Assembly (NCBI GenBank): GCA_008000375.1
Contig: SMOI01000501.1
Location: forward strand, 1-20,320
Length of the DNA stretch: 20,320 bases
Source: Poteriospumella lacustris
Lineage: Eukaryota; Sar; Chrysophyceae; Chromulinales; Dinobryaceae
Direction of reading: 5' to 3'
The position numbers were made by a program, and so were the translations under genes. Within the stretch, counting starts at the first letter, position 1, and each line of letters opens with the position of its first letter. Below are positions 1 through 11,498 of the stretch, in pieces. The notes under the pieces are model-generated. The model saw only the letters and a program-made list of their open reading frames with translations. It was not told where the DNA came from and searched no databases.

Positions 1-276
1 GAAAGCGAGAAGAGAGATGCATCGAAGACAGTCTTCCTCGATCTCGCACGAAGGGGGTTTGTTTTGATTTTGGTTTTGTTTTTCATTTTTCACTGACGTC
101 GTTGTTCATGCCGTTGACGAGGGATCAAGACCCCTGCCGTTGATCCCTTCGTTTGACGGGGGGGGGGTTGCGACGGTTTCACATCAGCACCGCACACGTA
201 CATACAGCGGAGCGGGGAAAAAGAAGCTTCACATCACACTCTCTCACCAACTAAAACAACGGAGTGACAGGATCGG
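1..276. other. 3' flank of the ATR gene
   Basis: No coding frame is supported. On the minus strand this lies immediately after the TAA and should hold the 3' UTR. It contains a G run (158-167), a T-rich stretch (59-90, A-rich on the transcribed strand) and the inverted repeat at 120-148. I see no canonical AATAAA for the minus-strand gene. Confidence 0.6.
120..148 (-). repeat. Inverted repeat, 9-bp arms, in the ATR 3' flank
   Basis: Arms AGGGATCAA (120-128) and TTGATCCCT (140-148) are perfect complements around an 11-nt loop. The RNA of the ATR gene could fold it as a hairpin about 130 nt after the stop codon. Function unknown; chance is possible. Confidence 0.55.
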
Positions 277-1645
277 TTAGATCCACGGTTGCCAACCTAC
301 ATCATGGGAACGAGTAACGATCAGCGACAGCACCTCAATCTTTAGCAAAGAAAGCGCCAAGAAGCGGACGGAGGGTTGGGTCTTACCGATGTACATCTGC
401 GCCAAGTTCTCTACAGCGGTGGCCTCGTCAATCAGCTTCTGCGTTTGTCCACTCACGGACAGCGGCAAGAAATCTTCTTTGCTCGCACCGATACCGCGCG
501 ATGGAATCGGCTGATTGCGCTTCTGTGCTCCGCGTTTCAATCGTTCGCGCTCAGGATGTTGGATATTGTAGATACCATTGAGTCGCCCGGCGATCTTCTG
601 CAACATATCGCTCGCTTCTTTGTTCTCATGATCGTGGGCCGCGGTGGTAGCACGTGATGATGTACTTTGTTCAGCTCGTTGGGCTCGTCCCGAGCGACTG
701 CCCCACGCGACGGTAGGATCACGGAGAAACGGCTCCAACACACTCAACAGTGTCTCCTTGTTCTCGCGCAACACCGACAAACACACCTCCAAACTCTTCC
801 GATAACATCCTTCCACCCCGGTCACACCCATCGCATCAATCAAATTCGGCGTCAACCGAAACGGTACAATCTCGGGGCGCATCAACGTCAATCCCTTGTC
901 GAACAAACAATCGAAATCCACGTGCACACACTCGCCCGACGTCGTATCAATCAAAATATTCTCCGTATGCCGATCCCCCAACCCAATGATATGCCCTACC
1001 CCGGACCATACCGCCGCCGATCGTGTAAACGTGGCCCGTGCTTCTAACCATTCCGTTGGATCTGCAAATTTATCCAAAAACCACAAATGGAAACAAGGTT
1101 TGTACCCATGAATCGCAAAGAGGGTCTGGTATTGCTGGGCCATGCCCACGACGTCGTCTTTGTATTTCTCTTGGAAATCCTTGTAATCTTGAAAGACTTC
1201 CCGATACGTCGTCTCGGGGTAGACCTCGGGCGAAATCGCATGCGCTTGACTGATCACGTGACGGAGACACGCGGTATGATCGACCCATTCCAACACGCCG
1301 CATTCTTCGTTCAAACACACGACCGAGTACGTACGCAACCGCATCTTGCGTTTCCGACCCTGGGGATCCGCTTGCAACAACCGATTCACCGTCGTGTTGA
1401 ACTCCATCAACCGGGCATCTTTGCGCAAGTCACCGTCTTTCTCTTGTTTGCAGAGGAGTTTGATGGTCCGTCCGCACGTCGTTTCCAAGGTGATCGTCTT
1501 GGGCTTGGCCTTGGACGCCGCGACATCCACATCGACGTTGAACTTCTGAATGAACATCATTCCCGGCGGATGGTGGTGGTGGTGATGATGCGATGACAGC
1601 GAGCCACCACCGCCACCGCCACCGCCACGACCGCTGCTACTACTG

Positions 1646-1676
<31 letters not shown>

Positions 1677-4600
1677 GCGCTTGTTGCGCTTGAATCGACG
1701 ACAGGGCATTGACACCACACCGCATCAACACCGTTTGATTCGGCACCAAGAAACTCGCATACCGCAACCGGCTCTCAAACGCCCACCGCATCCGTCGCTC
1801 TTTCGTCTGGTGCATCGCCAGCTGAATCAAATTCAAAAACAACTTCTCGCTGTCGACCACCATCTGCGCATCGTCGGGGGACGTCGTCTGCAATTGCCGT
1901 TGCGCACTGTGCAGAATCTGCCGGGCGATCTTCGTACGCTCCGTGTTCAACGAATGCACCAGACTCGCGATGTGCCAGATGCTCTGCTTGGGGAACGCGA
2001 CGAGCACCTTCGTGATCATTTGCACGAGGATGTCGACCGTGCCGGCGTGGCGGTGCAGCACGCGTGACACGAGCTGCTGCATGCCCGGGAACCAAATGTG
2101 CGCGGGGATTTGCCGCACCAGCATCTGCATCTTCTCGTTGACGCTCGTTTGCACCACCGCCAACGGCGTCATCACACGGGCACCACCGCCACCGCCACTG
2201 CCGGCGGCTGCAGCACTGCCACGTCTACCGGTCGAGGCCGTCGCAGACAGAGCACCGCCACCACCCGCCCCCGCCGCCGCGGCAGCCGCGAGCATTTCGG
2301 GCGTCTCCGCCAGCGACGTAAACGTCAGCCACAACGTCAACAGCCGCGGCAACACCTGCGCCGCCAACTCTTCGTCGGCGAGAATCAAACAGTTGCCGTA
2401 TTTCTCGATCGTTTTCTCCAAATAGAAATACGACCGACGCTGCTCTCCCACCCCTGCGGCTGCTGCAGTGGACGACGACGAAGAAGACGCCGCCACCACT
2501 GCCGCGGCCGCTTCCATCGCCGAGGCGTCGTCTTTTTCGTTCTCTTTCGTCACCATTTCGTTGTACAAAAACTCGAAATACTTGCCGTAATCGAAGTAAA
2601 TCGCCGCGTTGTTCTTGTGCAGCTGCACGGCGGTGCGGTAGCGCTCCAAGATCGTCGCACTCGAACTTTGTTTCGCTTCGACGAGAAACTGCGTCGCGAG
2701 GTGCAACCGTTGCGCCAACCGTTGTCGTTTCTCGTCGCTGTCTAAGTAGCCGGGGATATCGGCTTTCCGACGAACACGCAACTGGTTCATGATCGCCGTC
2801 GTGTCGACCGGGTTGGGTTCCAAGAGGATCAACGCCCGTTTCAATTGGCCCTGTTCCCGTAGAATCTTGCATTCTTCCAAGAGAACCAGGTCGGTGTCCA
2901 AGCCGTATTGTTCCGCGTTCTTCAACGCGTGCCGGGCCGAGTCGAACCGCCCCATTTGCATGTACAATTGACTCATGTCCAACCAGTTCTGCGCGATTTC
3001 GGAATGCAGCCCGCACAGACCCAACACCGCACGACGCACCGCCATCAAATGCGACTTCTGAATCATCGATTCCGGCATGAACGTCAGCCGTTCTTGCCAC
3101 CGTTGTTGACGCAGGTAGATCTCTGCCGCCGTCGGACCACCGCTGCCACCGCTGCCACCGCTGCCATTGGCACCGCCCGTCGTGGCATCGCCACCACCAC
3201 CGCCACCAGTGGACGATTTCGTCACGATCTGCAACAATTCGCGGCCCATTTCCAGTTCCGACAGCATCTGCAGCCGCACGAGCATCGGGTACGACCGCCC
3301 ATACGACTCCATACTCGCCGCCGCCAACGTCGACATCGTTTGCAGCCGCGCCGACCACAATTCCGACTGAAACTGGCCGTGATCACGGACACGGAGACAG
3401 CTTAAGGCTTTGCCCAGTCGAAACTGATACGAATCCGCCTCGGACACCAACGGAAACGACCCCAGACCACCGCCACCACCACCGCCGCCGCCGCCGCCGC
3501 CGCCGCCAGAGGCACCGAGGACGCGTTTTCCATCGCCAGACCACGTCGGATGGTCGACCGCCGACAGAAACTCGTCCAGCGCGTCCCATTTACTCAACCG
3601 CCACGCCGCTTCGGTACCCAGACTCAACAGCGCACGTTGCAGACCATCGGTCACGCCCGCTTTGCCCTCGGCGTGGTAGATCGCACTCTCGAGGTGACCC
3701 AATTCGATCAAACAACGCAACTTGCCGCGTTCGATCTCGACGATGTCGTCCAGGTCCATCTGCACGTCCTCTGTGCCACTACCGCCACCGCCACCGCTAC
3801 CGCTGCCAGTCCCAGCTTCCGTCGGGGACATGGGAACGGCTGCTGCTGCCGCAGCTGTGGCGCCAGTCGTGATCGTTGTGGTCGTCGTCGTGGTCGTCGA
3901 AGCGGACCGCTTGCGGGTCATGACGGCGATCGAATCCATCCGCAGAATGGGCTTCTTCTTGCCACCGGAGCCGCTGCTGAGAATACTACGTCGCACGTCG
4001 CTCACCAGCCCTCCACCACCGCTACCACTACCACCACCACTACCACCACCACTGCCGCCGCAGCCGCAGCCGCTGTGTAGCCGTTTCAAACTGGTTTGGT
4101 AGACGACGCTGTTCTGCAGCAGCTCGTACTCCAACAGGGCGCCGAGCCAGTCGTCGTTCAGTTCCAGCTCCAAGACGCGATGAATGATCGTTTCGGGGTA
4201 TCCGTAGCTGCGGCGCAGGACCTGCACCCCCTGCAGGGCGTCGGGGTCTTCCAAGAGCGCGTAGATGCCGGCCAAATGGTCGATGTCGTCCGCCGTCAGC
4301 GAGGGCAGTTGGAAAGAGCCGTTGCTTTGACGTTGCACCGGCAGCTGCATCGTCGTCGTCGTCGCCGCTGCGGTGGCGGCGGTGGCGGTGTTGTCTACCG
4401 CTCCACCGCCACCGGGCGGCGGCGGCGGCTGCTGCTGTTGCTGCAGGGCGCGTTGGCGGGCGTTTTGTTCGAGATATTTCAAGGCGCGGGCGAAGGCCTT
4501 CGTCGCCAAGGCGGCCTCGCTGAGCAGGGTCAACGGCATCGCGTTGAGCACTTCCCGCGCGGCGACGGCGATGGTTTCGAGCGAGCCAAAGTCGCCGGCC

Positions 4601-4867
4601 GTCGCAAAGACACCCGCATCGCCGCCGCCGCCGCCGCCGCCGCCACTCGCACTGCTGCGCATGGTCGCGGCGGACGATTGGGACATGCGATGGAAGCGTT
4701 CCCAGGTGAAGAACGTGTCGAGAATGGTGAACACGGTCTGGACACATGAATCGGCCTCGGCGGCCCACACGGTCGCTGCCGCAGGCGACGTCGTCGATCG
4801 CGCCCCCACCGCGGTCGGTGCCATCGTCGTCGTCGTCGTCGTCGAGTTGCCACTGCCCGCCTTCGCT

Positions 4868-4898
<31 letters not shown>

Positions 4899-7800
4899 CC
4901 CCAGCACCGCCAGCCGCGGTCGCTTGTTGTTGATGCTCCGCGTCGCCGAGAATAGTCGCCAATTCCTTGAGGATGACGTGGGTACGGCCCGCGTCCCGTT
5001 GCCCCACCACGTCGAGAATCAAATACGGCAACAAGAACTGGCCCAATTCCGTTTGATCGCGTAACACCGCTTGACAGGCCCGGAAGATGGGCTGATACGC
5101 GCCCGTCGCGACGGAGATCAAATAGCGACCCATCAAAAACACCCACCGTTTGCAATGCATCCCCGGCTTGTACATCGGTGGGACGGGGGGAACCGCTTGG
5201 CTTTCGATGAAATATTTCGACGACAAAAACGGCTCGACGACTTCCAAAATGTGTCGCTTCTGTAACGCGGCCGTCGTCATCGCCAGCGGTGTCTGTCGGG
5301 CGCGTTCTGCACCGAGGCTCTGCGCATATTGACGCAACAGGACCTGAAGGATCTCTTGAATGGCAAAGCCACAACGATCTTGCACACCCGAACCAGTCGA
5401 GGATTTCAATCCGGGCACCAGATAGACCGTCAAAATGTGCAGGGCGAACTCTTGCAGGCTCACGACCCATGGGTAGACCGCATCGGATGCTGCTGCGGCG
5501 GTTGGATCACCGCCACCGCCACCGCCACCGCTGCCGCTGTGACGGTGGTGGGCCAGCCGCACACGAACATACGACGGGTCGATGCAGCCAATCTCGCCCA
5601 AACACCGCGCACACTCTTCTTTCACCGCCGCATTCGCTTCACTGCTCGTCAGCACCAACAACTCCCGCAACAGCGTCGTCACCACGTGGTTCTCCGTCGC
5701 GGCATCCCCACTGGTATTCAACCGCGACGCGAGTAAGACGTCGTACAGGGCGGCTCGTTCGGTCACGATGAGGGTGCGTAGCTTGTGCAGCGCCATGCAA
5801 CGGACGTTGGGGTTTTCGTGTTTGATCAACGCCGTCATGTACGTGATCCGTTGGGTCAGGGGCAACGAGGCGTGCAACGTGTCGTACGCGTGTCGTACGG
5901 GGGCCAGGGCCTCGACCGCGGGGATATACGGCAACGCCGCGAACTCCTCCGTGTACATCGCACGATTGGAGACGAAAATGACGCGTAAGACCTCCAAGGC
6001 CGTCGCAATCGCTTGTTCGACACATTCGGCCTCGTGGAGACTTTGTTGTTGCGGGTGGTGCACCACGGGCGAGACGCTGTCGCCGAAGAAATCGCTTTCC
6101 AACGGACAAAACACGGTCAACAACGAGACGCGGACGGTGTTGCTTTCTTCCATTCGACCGCTGTGCATCGTAGAAGCAGCGGCGTTGGTGGCGGTGGCGG
6201 TGGTAGCCGCCGTAGCTGTAGCCGTAGCCGTGGCGGTGACGCTGGCCGCCACCGTCGCATTGAGACGCGGCACTTTCCCTTCCACAATCGGCAACAGGGG
6301 AAACACCAACGACGCCATGTTGGCCTTCAACGTCTCCGCCGGTAACTTCGTACACAACAATTGAATCAACCGCACCGCTTCACCACGCAACCGGGCGACG
6401 GGACTGGCGATCACCGTGTCCAAGATAATGATCACCTTCGGCAGGTACTTGATCATGTCGTCGATCGCCAAATAGTCCAACAGCCCATGCAAACACCGCA
6501 GCCCATGTTCTTGGTGCAACAGACTTTGGGCTGTCCAATTGTGTTGCAACAGCCGTGCGACGGTGTGGAGAAACTGCTTCGACAACAGCGACACAAAGGT
6601 ATCGTCGGCCTCTTGTTCCACGTGTGCGGCGGTTAGGGCGGCTGCTGCTCCTGCTGTTTTCTTCCGCGACGGCGGTTCGGGTTGATATTGCCAAGTGTGA
6701 TGGGACCGTACCATGCACAGGACTTTCATCGCTTGCAACGCCCGCGACCGAACGTGCTCGTTGGACTCGCAGCCAAAGGTCCACATCAAGAGCGACATGT
6801 TGTACTCGAAGGCGGTTTCGGTGATCACGTCACTGCCCGCCGGGGCGGGCAACAGAGGCGCCTCCATCGTCATCGTCGCACGATCCGCCGCCGTTAAGAT
6901 CCCCGGAGAAATGCCCAAGAGCGCGGCTAACGATTGGAAGCTGCGTACGAGCGGTTCGCCTTGGAGCAAGGCTTTCAACGGCAACCCGCCGATTTCTTCG
7001 CTCATCAACAGGTAGTAGATGACGCTGGGATACAGCTGCAGCACCGACGCGGAGGACGCCGCCGCCGCCGAGGTGGACGAGGCAGTCGAGGTGACGGTGG
7101 CAGGGACCGTGGCGGTGGCGGTGGCGTGACGTCGGAAGCCTGGACAGACCTGCAAGAACTTCTGTTGTCGTGGCGTCGGGAAGAAACACAACTTGCTGCA
7201 GAGGTATCCTTCAAAGAGATCCAAGAAGGCGTTGTCCCGAATACGAAACAGTTGCACCATCGACGCCCAGATCTTCGGTGCCGCCGGTGGCCACGGATCA
7301 CTGGGGAAGACGTCCAAGAGCGGAATCAACAGCCAATCGACGATTTCCTCCGGAAACTTCTCCGCGATGCGCTCTTGGTGCAAGGCCTGGGCCAGGGTCA
7401 AACATCCCTCGAGGAAATGCATGGCGATGACGTCTTCGCCGTCGTCCTGGGCACAGACGGCCCACGACTGCCACAACTTGCCGATCAGCATCAAGGCCGC
7501 CTATATCATTCCACCCGCAAATCATCATCGTCAATGTCAATTCGCTGCTCTCTCTCTCATCTTCGTCGGATACCCCCACCCCCAACCGCAATGTGTGACT
7601 TACCTCGGGAAAGATGGCGAGGGTGGTCAAGGACGCCGACAGATACGCTTGAATCATCACCGGGTCCACGAGACTCACCGCATCCACTGTCCGTCCCATC
7701 GATGACGACGTCCCATACTCACCGCTGGTGATCGATGGCAACGCATGAATCTCGGCTTGGAGACGGGTCACGTCGGACAGGTTCAACTTCTGCACGGTCT

Positions 7801-10800
7801 TTTCTCGGGCGAAGGGCAAGATTTTATCCAGAATCAGCACCGTGTGATACGCCACCAGGCGTTGCTCGACGTCGAAGACTTCCAACACGTGTTTCTTCGG
7901 CTGCAGCTGCGGCTGCGGCTGCCGCTGCTGCTGTTGCTGCTGCTGCTGCTCACGTCCGAAGGCGGCTTCGTGGGCCAACAGAGACAACCAACGCTGGGTG
8001 ACGGGGGTATCCAAACGCGACAGTTGAGCGAGCAGAGGGCGATTGACAACGTGCAGCGTCGAACGAAGGGTGGCCAGGTAACTGGCAATCGACACGGTAC
8101 TCATTGCCGCCGTGGCCAAGAGGTCCTTCAGCAGCATCGGTGGTGCATTGGTACCGCGCCCCTCCGATGAACCACCACCGCTGGTGGCGGTGGTGGCGGA
8201 CCTCTTATCGCCGCTTTGCGTCCCCTGCTGCGTCATTGCTTGTGTCAGGCTCGGCAGCGATCGGCCGAGCACCTTGCGGACGATCGCGTCGACGAGACCA
8301 GACAGCTGATTCAGTACCGGACACCACGTACGCAACCACGCCAAGCGTGTGGCCCGTGACGTCACGTCTCGGTGGATTTCGTACCACAACACCGCCTTCT
8401 CCAGCGTCGTGATCAACAACGACGACGCCAGTGATCCATGTGCCAAATCGAGACGATGCAGAAACTGGCCGATTTGAGGAACCGCGGCGGCGACCGCGGC
8501 TTCCACTTGTTGACACATGTCCAGCAACAACGTTTGTAAGATCCGCTGGACCATGACGAGTCCTTCAATCCAATGCGCAATCGTCGCTATCGGGGCGCCA
8601 GAGGTCAGAGCATCAAACCGGTCGATGCACGAACGTATGAAGTCATTCAAGGCGGATAACCGCAGCTCCGATACGGTCGATGGGCCGGCGTGACGACACC
8701 AGGCTTCAAAGTCCTGCAGGACCAACACCGCGTGTTTCACGGGATAGTGCGACTCTGGTTGCATCGTCGGGGAAAAGGAAAAGCGTCGATCGTCATCGAG
8801 ATCCGACGGATGGCACTGAGAGTAGGCCAACACGGTCAACAGAGCGTCCAACAGAAACGACGATTCCTCGACACTGCCAGCAGTGGAGGACAACGGCAAC
8901 GACGACGACGATGACGAGGAGGAGGACGGTCGTGACGTGCTGTCGGATGCAACACCGCGGTCTTTGTCGAGGTATCCCTGGTGGATGAGTGATTCTGCTT
9001 CGTCACGAATGACACTCATCGCGAGTCGCAGCAGTTGTGACCACAATGGCCACGACGCGATATTCACGGTGGACGTTCCACCGTCCCAATAGCGTTGCAG
9101 CGCATTGGCTGAGGCTACAACGATCAACCACGCCGTTGCTCGACGAGACGGTGTAATGATTCCCGACGACGAGGACGACATTGATGAAGAGGACGCCGCT
9201 CGGACGTGGTCGTTTCGATGCGCATCATGGTTGGGGCGCAGGTACTGGAGCAACGCATTCACGGACGCCGTGTATACCGCTGCCGTCCATTCATGGTCAC
9301 CCATATTGACCGCCATCATCCACAGAAACAAGCATTTCTATCGACATCCACCACAAGCAAGAAGCATGAATGACTGCACGGTGAAACCATGGGCCAAAGA
9401 AGCGTTTTTTTTGCACAGAACTTACCCCACAGGACCACTCGAAGACACTGTCTTCCACCTGATTCGGCAACGGTCGATGTGCCACCTCCCAGATACAGCG
9501 TATATCATCACGTAGAGGGAAAGATCTCGACTTTCTCGTATGCGCTTGTGTATTTCCTACAGAAGAATCAGAAGCAGAAGCGCAGAAGCAGAGGCAGAGG
9601 CAGAAGCATATGCGCGTAAGAATCCCACGACAGAATGGCCATCCAACTGCGCAGAGGAACACACCTGATGTACTCAACGACGAGGGTCGTTTGAGCGGCT
9701 TCGATCGTGGTGAAAACGGGGATCCCTGAGACATCAAGGCATCGTGAGGAGCAAATCGAATTCTGGACTGTGACGGGAGGAGGCCTGGATCCGCCGTCGT
9801 ATCTTGTTGCTCTCGAACCAGTTGGTTGGCCAACTGTTCACCAATCTCCACCAGCGACCCACCAAACAGCGACAACACCATATGAAAGGATTTAAGGTCC
9901 AGTGTCCATGACATAACTTGGCTCGTGGACGCGTAGAGGTGATTCACACCGACAACGTTAGCCAGCAATGCCAACGTGTTGTGAAACAACTGCAAGTGCG
10001 CGGTCTGAGCTGGGGTCAGCGGCGACGAGGTGCCATGGAAGGTCCCTTGTCGCACCACTGCTGTCACTCCTCGCAGCTTACTCGCCAACGAGTCCAGCAA
10101 ATTCGTGACTTGTGCTTGGAAACGAGCAGGTCCTTCGTCGACTCGCGAACACAGCTTGCTAGCAGCTTGCAACGTGACGGAAATACTGGTCAGTTGAACA
10201 TTGTCATCGGACTGAATGATTCTCAAACAACTCGATCCCAATAAGTCCAGAAGAATGGAGAGTTCATCCATGGAGACCTCATAATTCATATCAAGGTACA
10301 CATGGCACAGTGCGTGAACCGTGTCCAATCGAAGCTCAAGCCGCTGCGAATATTCGAGAACTCTGGTGAACCATGGTCGGTAGCCGATGGAAAGAGACTC
10401 TGCCCAAGACAGCAAATCCAATTGATTTCTTGATCGAAGAAACAATACCGTTTCTTTCCATGCCAGAATGGATATTCGCATGATTGTTGACAGGGTTTTC
10501 AACGAGTCGATTCTGTAATCCGCTTCAAACCCGCAGGTCTCGTCAGGTACGAGAGGAAATGTTATTTGACAAGGAAACTGTGCGTCACATTCACATAGCG
10601 AGCAGATGATGTCATTTAAAAGAAAGAAATGGACAACTTGACATCGACTATGGACAAGAAGGTTGGCGAAGGCTCTCGCAAGCAATGACTGTGTGTGGGT
10701 AGTGAGTCTTGTTTTTGACACCAGGAGAAGGAGCAAATATTGCGCACAAGGATGTTGTGCAAGTTTTTCCGTTATTGAAGATGCCGCGCTGTGAAGCGAT

Positions 10801-10859
10801 TTGGTGTCCCAATCAGCTCGTCGCAGGATAGACTTTTCCAAATCAATAGCCACTTCCAT
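277..10859 (-). CDS. ATR: ATR/Mec1-like PI3K-related checkpoint kinase, five exons
   Basis: Serine/threonine kinase of the PIKK family; ATR acts in the nucleus on RPA-coated single-stranded DNA and starts the replication-stress checkpoint. Exons on the minus strand: 10859-9665, 9556-9426, 9337-7604, 7500-387 and 296-277, giving 3397 residues and a TAA stop (human ATR is about 2640; the excess is largely low-complexity insertions). Residues 1 to about 1700 are helical, HEAT-like. A UME-like region lies near 1700-1830 and FAT from about 2090 to 2900. The kinase has candidate ATP lysine K3038 in LLCKQ, catalytic loop GLGDRHTENIL with D3196 and N3201, and metal-binding D3215 in HVDFDCLF. FATC ends MYIGWQPWI, close to the ATR/Mec1 ending. 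The spacing D3196-D3215 and the ECGVLEWVDHTA segment favour ATR over ATM, TOR or DNA-PK. ATG 10859 has A at -3 and G at +4, but the N-terminus looks short against human ATR, so an upstream exon is possible. Confidence 0.94.
297..386 (-). other. ATR intron 4 (90 nt), splits the FATC end
   Basis: On the minus strand the donor reads ATCG|GTAAGA (exon end 387) and the acceptor GATGTAG|GTTGG (exon start 296). Splicing joins MYIG to WQPWI and restores the conserved FATC terminus. The intron is 90 nt, a multiple of three, and has no stop in frame, so an unspliced reading stays open and adds 30 residues before the last five. The terminal exon is only 20 coding nt. Confidence 0.9.
1569..1675 (-). repeat. 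His, Gly and Ala runs just before the ATR kinase domain
   Basis: In gene order these triplet tracts encode an Ala run (ten GCC units on the plus strand, 1646-1675), a short Ser run, a Gly run and seven His, at about residues 2962-2998. They separate the FAT region from the kinase domain. They are absent from the kinase core that follows. Confidence 0.9.
3466..3508 (-). repeat. Poly-Gly tract in the ATR FAT region
   Basis: Plus-strand CCACCG then CCG triplets encode 14 consecutive Gly on the minus strand. The flanking sequence is recognisable helical FAT repeat, so the run probably sits in a loop between helices. Confidence 0.9.
4012..4071 (-). repeat. Gly/Ser-rich tract in the ATR FAT region
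   Basis: Degenerate CCACCA/CTACCA triplets encode a Gly/Ser-rich linker near residue 2170. Further runs nearby include Thr and Ala (3840-3900) and Gln, Pro and Gly (around 4400-4445). Confidence 0.85.
4621..4645 (-). repeat. Poly-Gly tract between the UME and FAT regions of ATR
   Basis: GCC triplets on the plus strand encode an uninterrupted Gly run in the ATR frame, about residue 1975. Confidence 0.85.
4820..4905 (-). repeat. Thr run and Ala-Thr dipeptide repeat in ATR
   Basis: A GTC triplet tract (4820-4843) encodes Thr, and a tandem GCCGTC hexamer (about 4868-4900) encodes alternating Ala-Thr. A similar Ala-Thr dipeptide repeat is encoded again at about 6178-6250, suggesting repeated slippage of the same type. 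Confidence 0.85.
7501..7603 (-). other. ATR intron 3 (103 nt)
   Basis: Minus-strand donor CCCGAG|GTAAGT, acceptor GATATAG|GCGGCC, phase 0, after residue 1020. It joins ...AIFPE to AALMLIGKLW. Without this splice the two long reading frames are in different registers. Confidence 0.88.
7924..7951 (-). repeat. Poly-Gln tract in the ATR N-terminal half
   Basis: CTG/TTG triplets on the plus strand encode about nine Gln followed by a Gln/Pro-rich stretch. It lies in the HEAT region in the third exon. Confidence 0.85.
9338..9425 (-). other. ATR intron 2 (88 nt)
   Basis: Minus-strand donor TGTGGG|GTAAGT and acceptor TCGATAG|AAATGC, phase 0, after residue 442. It joins VFEWSCG to KCLFLWMMAV. The acceptor TAG is itself the in-frame stop that opens the next reading frame, so splicing must occur at or after this point. 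Confidence 0.82.
9557..9664 (-). other. ATR intron 1 (108 nt) with repetitive pyrimidine tract
   Basis: Minus-strand donor CATCAG|GTGTGT and acceptor TTCTGTAG|GAAATAC, phase 1. The stretch before the acceptor is a long pyrimidine-rich tract built from CTTCTG/CCTCTG-like units. The intron is a multiple of three without a stop, so the frame reads through as a Cys/Leu/Phe/Ala/Ser-rich segment unlike its flanks. Splicing is inferred from splice-site quality and that atypical translation. Confidence 0.75.
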
Positions 10860-11498
10860 TTTTGCATTAGTTTGAGAGTACTTTTGCTGTATGACGTAAA
10901 CTCCTTCGGATTCTGCTTTGAATTTCCTGGGGGCTACTTTGTTGTTGTGGAAGTGAGAAGCAGCTTTTCATCAATTCGAATGCGAATGTGCCCGATGGTT
11001 GCCCAATCCAAATCGAGCGACGATGATGATGATGACGAAAGTCGTGGAGGGGAGTCAACCCCAAATATACCCAAGGTCTGTTTGTTTCTAGACGGTCGAA
11101 GAAGATGGGTGCGATGGTGCACATCCTCAATTTCCACCGGGGGACCCATCCATTTTTCTTGAGCGGAAAACTCTGCGGGGGAAGTGAACTCCGCAGCGAA
11201 AGGGGGTGCTGTTGGAGGAAAAAGAGAGGGAATGGTACAACCGTTCAGTTTTTCTCGTCACAATAAGTCGTTTTTGAGTGTAAGGAATGTACCTGTATTT
11301 CTGGAAGAGCCCACCGCAGAGGAGGTGACCTTTGCACACCTTCTGCACCACCTGCATTTTTGTTATCGACTTTTGGTTGCGCTCACTTCGCACACCTGCA
11401 GCAAGTAGGTCATTCAGCACACAATCCAAATCATTGAAAGAACGAACAGTGAACAACTTTCGACTTACTTACTTATTTGCATTTTATTGAAAGGAACG
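10860..11498. promoter_or_regulatory. Divergent intergenic region between the ATR and RRM genes
   Basis: This 639-nt stretch separates two head-to-head start codons, so it should hold both promoters and 5' UTRs, possibly shared. I see no clear TATA box. It contains a GAT triplet tract (about 11020-11036) and tandem ACTT units shortly before the RRM start (about 11463-11475). Short frames on the minus strand here have no recognisable domain. One minus-strand frame stays open from about 10970 into the ATR start and could contain an upstream ATR exon. Confidence 0.5.

Noticed and set aside
24-36. Short palindrome GAAGAC-A-GTCTTC
   Set aside because: 6-bp arms are expected by chance in 20 kb, and a similar one occurs inside ATR coding sequence near 9443.
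2225-3358. 377-codon open frame on the minus strand
   Set aside because: Shadow of the ATR FAT region; it has no recognisable motif, whereas the overlapping frame has clear PIKK homology.
4040-5470. 476-codon open frame on the minus strand
   Set aside because: It lies inside the ATR exon in another register; Arg- and Asp-rich translation without a domain, produced by GC-rich triplet sequence.
5582-6364. 260-codon plus-strand frame opposite ATR
   Set aside because: Low-complexity Ala/Val repeats antisense to the ATR Ala-Thr tracts; no domain.
11127-11456. 109-codon minus-strand frame considered as an ATR 5' exon
   Set aside because: Several splice-like sites are present, but I could not build a chain that joins in frame to the ATR start, and it shows no recognisable ATR similarity.
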